A stretch of DNA of 20,354 nucleotides from positions 1 to 20,354 of the IMG/VR virus record IMGVR_UViG_3300017917_001212; one strand, given 5' to 3'. The DNA is from a virus. Both the position numbers and the translations under genes were made by a program. Shown piece after piece: positions 12,234 to 19,579 of the stretch. Below the pieces are notes generated by a model. That model saw only the letters and a program-made list of their open reading frames with translations, did not search any database and was not told the origin of the DNA. Position 1 is the stretch's first letter. Every line of letters starts with the position of its first letter.

Positions 12234-13012
12234 TCTTGAATGTAATGAAAATCTCGGTCCAACCACGCATAGATCACATCTTCTTGCTTGATGTATCCAT
12301 ATTTAGTAAGGCTGTTTTTCATACTGTCATTGATTAGATTTTTTTCAGCCAAATGATACCAACTGGTTTCTGCTGGATTCATTGGTGCATGTTGACTCTT
12401 GTACACTGCGGCATGCAACCATGGATTTTCCTTGCGTTTTAGAAAGTAGGCATCCCTACAATCAAACCCATTCACTGCCAACATGTATATAAGACTTAGA
12501 AAGTTATGATTGAAGTAACAGTAATTGTTACCCCGTGTGACCAAACGATTGTGTTTGTAACTGGATTGAACTGGCATGCCAATGTACAGCATACCGTTTT
12601 CTACCATTTGTTCGTTCCAGATTTTTAAAGTATTCAATGGATTGGTTGCATACTGAAAACTGTTATGGCACCACATGAAATCAACAGGACGACTTAGTAA
12701 AGGTTTTTCAAAGTCACCTTGAATATAGTTCACGGTGTCAGGCAAGGACTCTTTGTCAATCTGTGCAATATTCTTGTCCACAGCATACACACGATAGTTA
12801 TGTGGGCGCAAAGTTTCATGAATATTGCCTTGTGCATCTTCTGTGGTTTCAATGTACTCTTTACGTGCCCACCAGTTGACATCCAGTCCTTCTCCACAGC
12901 CCATGTCTGCAATGCTGGTGATACTGTCCATGAAGTCGTTGAAACGTTCAATCAGCCCGAGCACCTCTAGACTGTGTTCATGACTTTGATATCCGTTGCT
13001 AAATTGATCCAT
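12230..13012 (-). CDS. SAM-dependent methyltransferase, class I (Methyltransf_11/23-like)
   Basis: Encodes 260 residues. SIADMGCGEGLDV (33-45) is motif I, the SAM-binding glycine loop. YRVYAVDKN supplies the acidic residue after strand 2, INYIQGDFEKPL-like sequence (VNYIQGDFEKPL) gives motif II, and VDFMWCHNSFQYATNP is motif IV, typical of small-molecule or sugar methyltransferases. The C-terminal 100 residues form a substrate lid with many aromatic residues. The start at 13012 overlaps the upstream small gene by 14 bases, and the gene ends inside the -35 box of the tRNA promoter. It lies at the end of the recombination operon but shows no obvious link to recombination. The substrate is unknown. 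It is not closely similar to the plus-strand methyltransferase. Confidence 0.83.
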   Translation of the reverse strand: MDQFSNGYQSHEHSLEVLGLIERFNDFMDSITSIADMGCGEGLDVNWWARKEYIETTEDAQGNIHETLRPHNYRVYAVDKNIAQIDKESLPDTVNYIQGDFEKPLLSRPVDFMWCHNSFQYATNPLNTLKIWNEQMVENGMLYIGMPVQSSYKHNRLVTRGNNYCYFNHNFLSLIYMLAVNGFDCRDAYFLKRKENPWLHAAVYKSQHAPMNPAETSWYHLAEKNLINDSMKNSLTKYGYIKQEDVIYAWLDRDFHYIQD

Positions 13013-13253
13013 GGTTTAAAATCTCAATTATGACTTTTTGCTGTAATTGTTTAAGTCTTGGTTCCAACTGGTTACAGGCTTCTGCTATTTCTACCTCTGA
13101 ACCCCAGTTCTTCTGTGTGGCCAGATGTTGTGCCCACTTGGCACAAGAATCTTTTTCTAATTGTACTTCAGCTGAATTGCCGCGAGGACGAGCCTGTTTG
13201 CATAACTCAAACTCTTTTAACAATTCTTCTGCTCGCAAACGCCAGTTTATCAT
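12999..13253 (-). CDS. Small helical protein downstream of uvsY, unknown function
   Basis: Encodes 84 residues, almost entirely helical in appearance, with charged heptad-like stretches (LRAEELLKEFELCKQA at the start; EACNQLEPRLKQLQQKVIIEIL near the end) around a Trp-containing middle. There is no family I can name. An ATGA overlap with uvsY and a 14-base overlap with the methyltransferase gene place it in one operon. A coiled-coil adaptor or recombination accessory is possible but unsupported. Confidence 0.72.
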   Translation of the reverse strand: MINWRLRAEELLKEFELCKQARPRGNSAEVQLEKDSCAKWAQHLATQKNWGSEVEIAEACNQLEPRLKQLQQKVIIEILNHGSI

Positions 13254-13702
13254 ACAATAACATCTTCCATACCAGCGGTACGCAGTCGCGTGATATGTCC
13301 TAGCATGAAGTTCTTGCTTTCAAGTCCTTTCATGATTCCCAACCAACGATTGCGTAGCAGAGCCACTTCGTTGATAATGGTTTCCATGTCAATCACTTCG
13401 TCTTCGCCGTCTACGTATTTTTCTGCATCTCTACTGGTTAGTGCTCGTTGATATGCTTCCAGATACTTTTGAAAATGTGTTCTGCGTACTTTACGCAATC
13501 GAATATTCAAATATTCTAAAACTGCTTCAATTTCTTGCAACTGATTAAAACGATACTCTGTGATGCCAGGTAGGCCTGACAGACTCTTCTCTACCAGGCC
13601 TACTATTCGTACATCTTTACGTGCATCTTCTAGCTCGTTGCTGTAATAATCGATGAAGTCAGGAATATTTGCTAAATCGGCTACTACTTTGTTGTACCAC
13701 AT
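13250..13702 (-). CDS. uvsY: UvsY-like recombination mediator
   Basis: A 150-residue helical protein. T4 UvsY, 137 residues, loads UvsX recombinase onto gp32-coated single-stranded DNA. The best match is the C-terminal part: LRNRWLGIMKGLESKNFMLG then HITRLRTAG (residues 116-144) follows the UvsY pattern of a Trp-Gly-Ile helix, a short link and a conserved HI-x-x-hydrophobic-R-x-x-AG end. The basic middle (LNIRLRKVRRTHFQKYLEAY, 65-84) suits DNA binding. The context supports the call strongly: it shares an operon with uvsX and gp32, its two partners. Its start overlaps the stop of the upstream gene by one base (TAATG). Confidence 0.8.
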   Translation of the reverse strand: MWYNKVVADLANIPDFIDYYSNELEDARKDVRIVGLVEKSLSGLPGITEYRFNQLQEIEAVLEYLNIRLRKVRRTHFQKYLEAYQRALTSRDAEKYVDGEDEVIDMETIINEVALLRNRWLGIMKGLESKNFMLGHITRLRTAGMEDVIV

Positions 13703-13950
13703 TAATCATCACCGTAGTCGTAATCCGTTTCATCTTCCGAATTCTCGTCTTCCTCAGGATCTAGATATTCTGTGGAAGCACGTTTCATTAAGGAGTCTGC
13801 ACCGGACAGCATTCTAAGATCCTGCTCGCTTACACCACTGTCGTTTAGAATACTAAACACATGGTCAGCAGCAGCCTGCCTATCTTTGCTAGGAATATAT
13901 TCCTTCATGGTGGTGTATGTGTCAATCAATACATCGATGTCAATGCTCAT
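13702..13950 (-). CDS. Small acidic protein between uvsX and uvsY, unknown function
   Basis: Encodes 82 residues. The N-terminal 60 look helical (VLIDTYTTMKEYIPSKDRQA, then VFSILNDSGVSEQDLRML), and the last 20 are intensely acidic (DPEEDENSEDETDYDYGDD). There is no family I can name. Acidic tails of this kind in replication proteins often mimic DNA or bind basic partners. It starts on an ATGA overlap with uvsX and ends on a one-base overlap with uvsY, so the three are translationally coupled and probably made in related amounts. A role with the recombinase is a reasonable guess only. Confidence 0.78.
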   Translation of the reverse strand: MSIDIDVLIDTYTTMKEYIPSKDRQAAADHVFSILNDSGVSEQDLRMLSGADSLMKRASTEYLDPEEDENSEDETDYDYGDD

Positions 13951-15011
13951 TCTACTGGTTCCTCTTCAACAAGTTCAGCAGTGTCCTTGTGTGGGTTTGC
14001 AGCGAAGTCTGCCATAACTTTGTCTAGGCTACCATCTTCGTTGCGTTCCCAGGCCTTACGGAACTGTTTGATCACAGTACCATCTGCTAGGGTGTATTTA
14101 AGACTGTTGCCTTCTTTGGTTAACAAACCTTTATCTTCCATCAGATCAGTCATACCTGAATATGGACTCATACCTTGCTCATACGGAATCTTAACCTGCA
14201 CTGATTCAAATGGTTTAGCGTAGCGAGTTTTCATGACCTTACAAGCGGCACGAATACCCTTGACTTCTGAAATCTTGTTGCCGTCCTCATCCTCTTTGAG
14301 TTTGAGTTTACGCATGGCAACAACAATACTGCTGGCATAGATAAAGCCTTGTCCACCACTGATTTTGTCATCCGGGTCAAACATGTCTTGTGACGCATAG
14401 GTGTGGTTGGTTGCAACCAAGCCAATGTTTAGTGCGCCAAACATGTTAACACAGTTTCTTACTAGAGCAGTAAGTGCTTTGGGTTTACGACCAAGATCGC
14501 CTTTCATTTCGCCTGCTTCAAACTGATTAACGTCAGTTGGAGTAAGCAACATGCCCAGCGAGTCAATCACAAACAATACCTTGGGACGTTGATCTTCTGG
14601 CAGTGTTTTGTATTCTTTAACAAAGTCACTGATAACTTTGGCCACATCATCAATCATGGCCATGTTGAGTTTAAGCAGTTTGTCTTCTGTGGTATCAACT
14701 CCAAGTGCTTTGAGCCAGTCCTCGTCAAGAGCGTTTTCTGTATCAATTAGAATTGGATAGATGCCTTGTTCTTGTGCATGACGGATCAAGTTACCTGAAC
14801 AGATAAATGATTTGCCTGCACCTGATTCACCAGCAAACACTGTTACTTTGCCCATAGGAATACCTTTGTTAAAGTCTCCTGAGATCAAATAGTTTAGTGT
14901 GTAGTTGCCTGTGCTGATCCAGGTGTCTGGATCGTTAAAGCCTACGGAAATACCGTCAATGCTTTTGGTAATACTTTTTCTGAATTTACTCAGATCAAAT
15001 GGTTTAGCCAT
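13947..15011 (-). CDS. uvsX: UvsX, RecA-like strand-exchange recombinase
   Basis: A 354-residue RecA/RAD51-fold ATPase that pairs homologous DNA in phage recombination and recombination-dependent replication. Walker A is GESGAGKS (61-68). Walker B is VLFVIDS (145-151). A loop-2 region and DNA-binding segment follow (TNHTYASQ at 201-208, KISGGQGFIYASS at 216-228). The length is close to T4 UvsX (391), slightly shorter. The start has an AGGAG Shine-Dalgarno sequence. It follows gp32 by 55 bases that contain a 10-bp perfect hairpin, and it is coupled to the two genes after it. The C-terminus is acidic (AELVEEEPVE), as in other recombinases, where it tempers DNA binding. Confidence 0.95.
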   Translation of the reverse strand: MAKPFDLSKFRKSITKSIDGISVGFNDPDTWISTGNYTLNYLISGDFNKGIPMGKVTVFAGESGAGKSFICSGNLIRHAQEQGIYPILIDTENALDEDWLKALGVDTTEDKLLKLNMAMIDDVAKVISDFVKEYKTLPEDQRPKVLFVIDSLGMLLTPTDVNQFEAGEMKGDLGRKPKALTALVRNCVNMFGALNIGLVATNHTYASQDMFDPDDKISGGQGFIYASSIVVAMRKLKLKEDEDGNKISEVKGIRAACKVMKTRYAKPFESVQVKIPYEQGMSPYSGMTDLMEDKGLLTKEGNSLKYTLADGTVIKQFRKAWERNEDGSLDKVMADFAANPHKDTAELVEEEPVE

Positions 15012-15032
15012 GTTATTCTCCTAGTTGAAAGT

Positions 15033-15058
15033 AGTGGGTGGGATCAAGCCCACCCACT
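15033..15058 (-). terminator. Ten-base-pair perfect hairpin between gp32 and uvsX
   Basis: AGTGGGTGGG and CCCACCCACT pair perfectly around a six-base loop, in the gap after the gp32 stop. No U tract follows on the minus strand, so it may be a weak terminator, an RNA-stability element for gp32 message or a processing site rather than a standard intrinsic terminator. Confidence 0.6.
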
Positions 15059-15066
15059 GTAGCCGT

Positions 15067-16062
15067 TTACTGTTTCTGACGGTTACGGATCATTGCTAGG
15101 ATGTCTTCAGCTCTAGCATTAGATGCTGGCTTGGCTGCAACTGGTGCGGTAGCTTCTGGAGCATCTTCATCGGCCGCAGCAGATTTTGCCACAGGTGCAG
15201 CTTTAACAGGAACATCGTCTTCAGCGTCGTCAGCTGCTGGTGCGGCTGCGGCTGCTGGAGCATTGTTACCGCCAGTGAAGCCTGCTGGCTTGTAGTAAGA
15301 ACCCCAACGCTCTGGGTCATATGCTTGACCATCAACTGATGCTTCAAACATTTCTTTGATTACCTTGAGTTCAACGTCAGTTGGCTTCTTAGGCAAGAAG
15401 TCGCTCAAGTTATACAAGCCATGTGTGTCAACTGCTGCTTGTTCTTCAGAAGTTAGTGCAGTTTCTTTACGTGCCCAGGTGCTGGTGCTGTAGTCAGCAT
15501 AGCCACCTTTAGATGTTTTCTTGATAGTGAAATCAAGACCACCTTCGTAGTCTGTGGGCATGGATTCCATGTCTGGATCCAAGAGTGCATTACGCACCAG
15601 ATTAAAAATCTGTGGACTGATTACAAAACGACGAATCGGATTCTCTGGTGTCTTGTCATCGCCTAGTGGGTTCTCACGAACAAAGCCCTGGAACAGATAT
15701 GATTTCTTCTTCCAGTACTTACGACCCATTTCCTCAAGACTTGCATCTTTGAACCATGTACGAACTTCTGCTAGCACAGGGCAAGCATCGCCATACATTT
15801 CAACGCATGGTACTTGAACAATAACAGGCTTGCTGTCTGCTTGGCCTTTGATGCCAGCAAATGGCAAACGAATCATCAATCGTTCAACCCAGAAAAAGTC
15901 GTTTTTGGAATTACCGTCCGGTAGGAAGCGGATTTTTGCTGTGGAACCTTCTGCTATGTTCCAGTGTGGATAGATAGCGTTGTCGCCACCTGTTGATTGC
16001 CCGCCTTTGCGGTTTTCTTGCGCTTGTAGTTTTGCACGGATATCGGCCAATGTAGTTGCCAT
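15067..16062 (-). CDS. 32: gp32-like single-stranded DNA-binding protein
   Basis: A 331-residue T4 gp32 homologue that coats single-stranded DNA in replication, recombination and repair. An N-terminal basic cooperativity segment (residues 1-20, IRAKLQAQENRKGG) precedes the OB-fold core (about 30-250) with PHWNIAEGSTAKIRFLPDG, PCVEMYGDACPVL, KKKSYLFQGFV, RRFVISPQIF and DYEGGLDFTI. The C-terminal tail is Ala/Pro/Asp-rich (265-315) and ends in a short helix (ARAEDILAMIRNRQKQ). T4 gp32 binds zinc through one His and three Cys; here only Cys86 and Cys94 are present and no His is near, so that zinc site seems absent. A strong AAGGAG Shine-Dalgarno sequence and both promoter types lie upstream. Confidence 0.93.
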   Translation of the reverse strand: MATTLADIRAKLQAQENRKGGQSTGGDNAIYPHWNIAEGSTAKIRFLPDGNSKNDFFWVERLMIRLPFAGIKGQADSKPVIVQVPCVEMYGDACPVLAEVRTWFKDASLEEMGRKYWKKKSYLFQGFVRENPLGDDKTPENPIRRFVISPQIFNLVRNALLDPDMESMPTDYEGGLDFTIKKTSKGGYADYSTSTWARKETALTSEEQAAVDTHGLYNLSDFLPKKPTDVELKVIKEMFEASVDGQAYDPERWGSYYKPAGFTGGNNAPAAAAAPAADDAEDDVPVKAAPVAKSAAADEDAPEATAPVAAKPASNARAEDILAMIRNRQKQ

Positions 16063-16123
16063 AATAGTTTCTCCTTAAAAAGTTTTAAATGTGCCATGAT
16101 AGGTTTGTCTACGCACACTGTGA

Positions 16124-16152
16124 AGTATACGCATTGTTATTTATGATTGCAA
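16124..16152 (-). promoter_or_regulatory. Sigma70-type promoter for gp32
   Basis: On the minus strand TTGCAA (16152-16147), 17 bases, then TATACT (16129-16124). The expected transcript has a leader of about 55 bases ending in the Shine-Dalgarno sequence. The -35 box is weaker than those elsewhere in the window. Confidence 0.55.
16138..16145 (-). promoter_or_regulatory. Late-type box CATAAATA inside the gp32 promoter
   Basis: The same CATAAATA variant seen ahead of the fibre genes lies in the spacer of the sigma70-type promoter, 76 bases before the gp32 start codon. It would allow gp32 to be made both early and late, as known for T4 gene 32. Confidence 0.5.
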
Positions 16153-16165
16153 GAGAGTTATTGAG

Positions 16166-17968
16166 TTATTTTACCAGAAACGATTGAATGCCCGAAAGTT
16201 TCATCAATCGTTGGAAGTCTGCATCCTCTGCCACTGGTGTAGACGGCATTGGTGCCGCAGTCTGTCCAGGTTGTGCTGCATTTGGTGCTGCTTCTGGTGC
16301 CACAGGTTCTGCTGCAGGTGGTGTTCCTGGTACTGCTGCGTCCATTTCGCTGTCGTCTGCAAATCCCAACTTGTCGTACAAGCCAGGCATTTCCTGTTTT
16401 AGGTAATGCTTTACAATTGGAACAGCATCTGCTTTCGGACCTTCGCTTTCGGCCTTTTCGCCAATACGGTCAAACAGCTCGTCGTCGCCTACTAGGTCGT
16501 ACAGTGCGCTGGTAGCGTTTTCGCCATCAATGCCAACTTCCAGTGGTTGTGCCAACAGTGTTTGCAATGCTTGTATGTCTTCAGGTGATTCTGGTACTGC
16601 CCATGTTCCTTCTTCCAGTATGTCACCACTGTCAAAGTCAACATAGTCAATTTCATTTTCGCTGATACGTAAACCTTCTTTGAGGCTACGCAGATCACGT
16701 AGGTAATGGGTGGCCAACTTAACCGCTAGTGCTTGGTGCTCTCTAACGGTTTGGTTGGCTGTTTCTGTTACTGTGTTATAGTTGTTGGCCCAGTGTTTGG
16801 CAAATTCAGCTACCTCTGGAGTAGCCATTGCTCGTGTTGCAATATCTTCTAACACCTTGACCACGATGTCTGTTGGTTGGGAGAATGAGAGAGCCTTGAT
16901 GTATTCGTCCATTCCCTCGTTGGCAATCAGCTTGAGAGGCAAACGGTGTTCTACTACGTCACGTACTAATTCTAATTGTCGTACTTGTGCTTGCTCTTGT
17001 AGCCGGTATGCTTTATGTACCAAAGGTAATGCCGCAGTCATGCGGTCATCAAATATCTTTTTAACAAATTTTTCTTTCAACTGGTTAACGTCCACTTCAT
17101 CCAGTTGCTCTGCTTGTGGTTGGAAGTTTTCTACAAAAGTTCTATATGCTCTTGGACTCTTGAGATAATTCAATTGTCTGTTCATGCCATGATAATAGTT
17201 TGTGGCTGCTTGTACCATTTGTGTAGCTTCGCCGTCTTCAAACACACGATGCTTCATGCTGCGCACAAAGCGACCCAGTTCGGCCATTTCAGCAACCATG
17301 CTCTTGATGTGCTGACCAATTTCATCGTAGGGTGCGCCACCTTCACTGATATGGCGTGCCATTGCACGGGCTCCACTCAGTTTGTTGCTTTCCATTTTAA
17401 AGCGTTCGCCTTGATTGTTCTCAACATAGATAGCATTGATGTGCCTTGCTCTGCTGCCACGAACTTCTGGGTTAACACTTTCTGTGTGTAAAATTCTAAT
17501 ACGTGCGGTACCAACATTTTCAAAGCTGGTCATTGGTGTTCCGTACAGTCTGCTTTCTGTAACCTTAACGTCTTTGGCTGTTAATGTGCTGTCTGATTTG
17601 CTCACTTGTTTTAGGTCCTTAAGATGTAAATTACTGCGACTGATATCACGTGTGTCAAAGGTCAGTAGATTACGTTTTGCAAAATAGCGCAGGCTGTGCA
17701 AGAAATCAAACCAATCTTTTCTTTCGTCGTCGTCTAGTTCGTCGCTGATATTTTTGCCAAAGTAAATTTTTAAACTGTTTTCGTCAATCAAGCTGATGGT
17801 TACGTTACCGTGGCTTTTTCCGTTCGCAGTATAGTCAAAATTAAAGAAGCGAGCTTTTTCTGGATCATTGGTTGATTTAGCACCTTGATCACCCAGGCTC
17901 ACATTTTCAAATCTGCTGCGTACTTTTTCAAACAAATCTTCAGCAATTTTTTCAATTTCGCGCGACAT
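16166..17968 (-). CDS. Large phage protein of unknown function between terL and gp32
   Basis: Encodes 600 residues and is not recognised. The N-terminus (SREIEKIAEDLFEKVRSRF) is helical. Residues 40-100 alternate beta strands (GNVTISLIDENSLKIYFG). Residues 145-205 look like a small beta domain with SRARHINAIYVENNQGERF. From 205 to 450 the protein is helical and charged. A Pro/Ala-rich linker (about 553-580) leads to a C-terminal helix FQRLMKLSGIQSFLVK. There is no Walker, nuclease or signal motif. A weak GAAAG Shine-Dalgarno sequence precedes the start, 32 bases after terL. The linker plus short terminal motif resembles proteins that dock onto another component. The position next to terL suits a structural or packaging protein, but the replication neighbours on the other side leave this open. 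Confidence 0.8.
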   Translation of the reverse strand: MSREIEKIAEDLFEKVRSRFENVSLGDQGAKSTNDPEKARFFNFDYTANGKSHGNVTISLIDENSLKIYFGKNISDELDDDERKDWFDFLHSLRYFAKRNLLTFDTRDISRSNLHLKDLKQVSKSDSTLTAKDVKVTESRLYGTPMTSFENVGTARIRILHTESVNPEVRGSRARHINAIYVENNQGERFKMESNKLSGARAMARHISEGGAPYDEIGQHIKSMVAEMAELGRFVRSMKHRVFEDGEATQMVQAATNYYHGMNRQLNYLKSPRAYRTFVENFQPQAEQLDEVDVNQLKEKFVKKIFDDRMTAALPLVHKAYRLQEQAQVRQLELVRDVVEHRLPLKLIANEGMDEYIKALSFSQPTDIVVKVLEDIATRAMATPEVAEFAKHWANNYNTVTETANQTVREHQALAVKLATHYLRDLRSLKEGLRISENEIDYVDFDSGDILEEGTWAVPESPEDIQALQTLLAQPLEVGIDGENATSALYDLVGDDELFDRIGEKAESEGPKADAVPIVKHYLKQEMPGLYDKLGFADDSEMDAAVPGTPPAAEPVAPEAAPNAAQPGQTAAPMPSTPVAEDADFQRLMKLSGIQSFLVK

Positions 17969-18000
17969 TGTATTCTTTCAAATTAGTATTGTGTATTTAG

Positions 18001-19563
18001 TTAGATCATAATGAAAGGCATAGGCTCAATAAAGTCGTCTAGTGTGTCACGCACTTCTTGATCTAGCTTGCTGTCAAAGTCCTTGAGCAGCTGAATCATG
18101 CGTGTAACCAGCATTGCTGCCATTACTAGATCGTCTGTTTCGCCTTGTTTTGCTTTAAAAGATGTGCCCACTGCTACAAAGGTTTTTAGCTCGCTGATCA
18201 AGTTTTTGCTGGCCAGCGTCATTTTTTTGGTTTCTACTAGACTCTTGAACTTGCTGCAAACTGCCAGCTTGCTCTTGCTGTTGGTATTGAATCCTTTACG
18301 GTACCCACCGCCGCCCACACGCTTGGGTTCGCTGAGGAAAATGCCTGGAATGTTTTCTTCTCCAATTTCAGAAATAGCAATCAGGGCTGCTTCACCTAGT
18401 GTGTTGTTTTCCACACTGTAGTACACATCCACACTGGATCCTATTCTCTCTGCAATGTAGCCAGTGATTTCTTTAAGGATAGCCACCTGACGTTGTATGG
18501 GTGTTTTGTTGTGTTGCCATTCAGCCACTTGTTTTAGTCCAGGCAGTTCAAACACCTGTATAGCAGCCGGATCTCCGCCAGTGCCTAGACTAGGATCTAG
18601 TCCTACCACATAGGTACAACCACGTTCTGGTTTTTTATACCAACGCACCTGGCCCTGTCGCTCAATGGGTTCGATGCCGCCCAGCTCAAACAGTGTTACT
18701 GCACTAATCAGCGTTTCGTCAAAGATCAAGAACTCGCAGTCCATTTCTCGTCGGAAACGTTCTTCGCCCAACTGAGATTTCATTTCAGTGGCCCATTGAT
18801 CGTCACGCTCCGGATGCTCTCTCCAACTGCTGCGAAATGCTTTGAATCCGTTGACACCAATTTCTGTATCGTTGCCAAAAGAATCAATGCACTTGTTAGC
18901 ACCTTTCCAGATCAATGCAAACTGATCCTCGTCACTGTTTGGCGTACTGGTAATAATACACTTACCACCAGTGGCCAGCGTAGGTGTAATGGATGTCCAG
19001 AAGTCTTTGGCAATTGTGGGGCGCACAAATGCAAACTCATCACAGTATAGCAGTGAAATACTCATACCACGACCTGTGTTTTCAGTTGTTGTTTGTGCAA
19101 CAATACGACTGCCGTTATCAAAGTCAATGCTGCCTTTGTTGTAGCTTACCACACCTGCTCGAATATGATCCGGGCAGTTCTCGTAAGCATATCGTATGCG
19201 CTGCATGATTTCCTGTGCGCCTAGATATTTGTGTGCTGCCACTAGAATAGTACTGTCTGGAATGAACATTGCATACCACAATAAATATCCAGCAGCCGAA
19301 GTTGATTTGCCCGTTTGTCTAGGCATTAGACTGATAGAGAATCTATAATTATGATATGTATCTATCAGGCGTTCCTGGTACTCAAATGGATGATACTGTA
19401 TGCTACCCTGTGTAGGATGCTGTATGTAAAAATGATTGTCCATAAAGTACTGAGGACCGCTCACCGGATCTGCACATTTTGCAATCTCAATGATCTGCTG
19501 TTCAGTGTAGGTTTCTACCTGATGTGCTTTTTTAACAATAACGCCTTCTAAACTTTTTGCCAT
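18001..19563 (-). CDS. terL: Terminase large subunit (T4 gp17-like)
   Basis: Encodes 520 residues from ATG at 19563. An upstream ATG at 19599 would overlap the divergent HNH gene and its promoter, so it is rejected. The N-terminal packaging ATPase has Walker A PRQTGKST (81-88), Walker B LLYCDEF (171-177, catalytic Glu176) and the coupling motif TSTPNS (205-210). The C-terminal RNase-H-fold nuclease has the acidic residues Asp323 (GLDPSLGTGGDP), Glu385 (SVENNTLGEAA) and Asp477/Asp478 (GETDDLVMAAML). It pumps DNA into proheads and cuts concatemers. There is no Shine-Dalgarno sequence; the start codon is two bases from a late-promoter-like palindrome. It is shorter than T4 gp17 (610) but complete in motifs. 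Confidence 0.95.
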   Translation of the reverse strand: MAKSLEGVIVKKAHQVETYTEQQIIEIAKCADPVSGPQYFMDNHFYIQHPTQGSIQYHPFEYQERLIDTYHNYRFSISLMPRQTGKSTSAAGYLLWYAMFIPDSTILVAAHKYLGAQEIMQRIRYAYENCPDHIRAGVVSYNKGSIDFDNGSRIVAQTTTENTGRGMSISLLYCDEFAFVRPTIAKDFWTSITPTLATGGKCIITSTPNSDEDQFALIWKGANKCIDSFGNDTEIGVNGFKAFRSSWREHPERDDQWATEMKSQLGEERFRREMDCEFLIFDETLISAVTLFELGGIEPIERQGQVRWYKKPERGCTYVVGLDPSLGTGGDPAAIQVFELPGLKQVAEWQHNKTPIQRQVAILKEITGYIAERIGSSVDVYYSVENNTLGEAALIAISEIGEENIPGIFLSEPKRVGGGGYRKGFNTNSKSKLAVCSKFKSLVETKKMTLASKNLISELKTFVAVGTSFKAKQGETDDLVMAAMLVTRMIQLLKDFDSKLDQEVRDTLDDFIEPMPFIMI

Positions 19564-19565
19564 AG

Positions 19566-19577
19566 TAAATATATTTA
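19566..19577. promoter_or_regulatory. Palindromic divergent late-type promoter between terL and the HNH gene
   Basis: The 12-base perfect palindrome TAAATATATTTA has exactly two bases on each side to the start codons of terL (minus) and the HNH gene (plus). Each strand presents TAAATA, the core of the T4 late box TATAAATA, so transcripts would start about three bases before each ATG. Neither gene has a Shine-Dalgarno sequence. Confidence 0.5.
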
Positions 19578-19579
19578 AC

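Noticed and set aside
17993-18000. CTAAATAC ahead of the 600-residue gene as a late promoter
   Set aside because: Two mismatches to the box seen elsewhere when aligned (ACTAAATA), so the evidence is too weak.
19280-19290. AATAAATA on the plus strand inside terL as an HNH promoter
   Set aside because: It lies about 290 bases upstream within coding sequence and differs from consensus; the palindrome beside the start codon is a better candidate.
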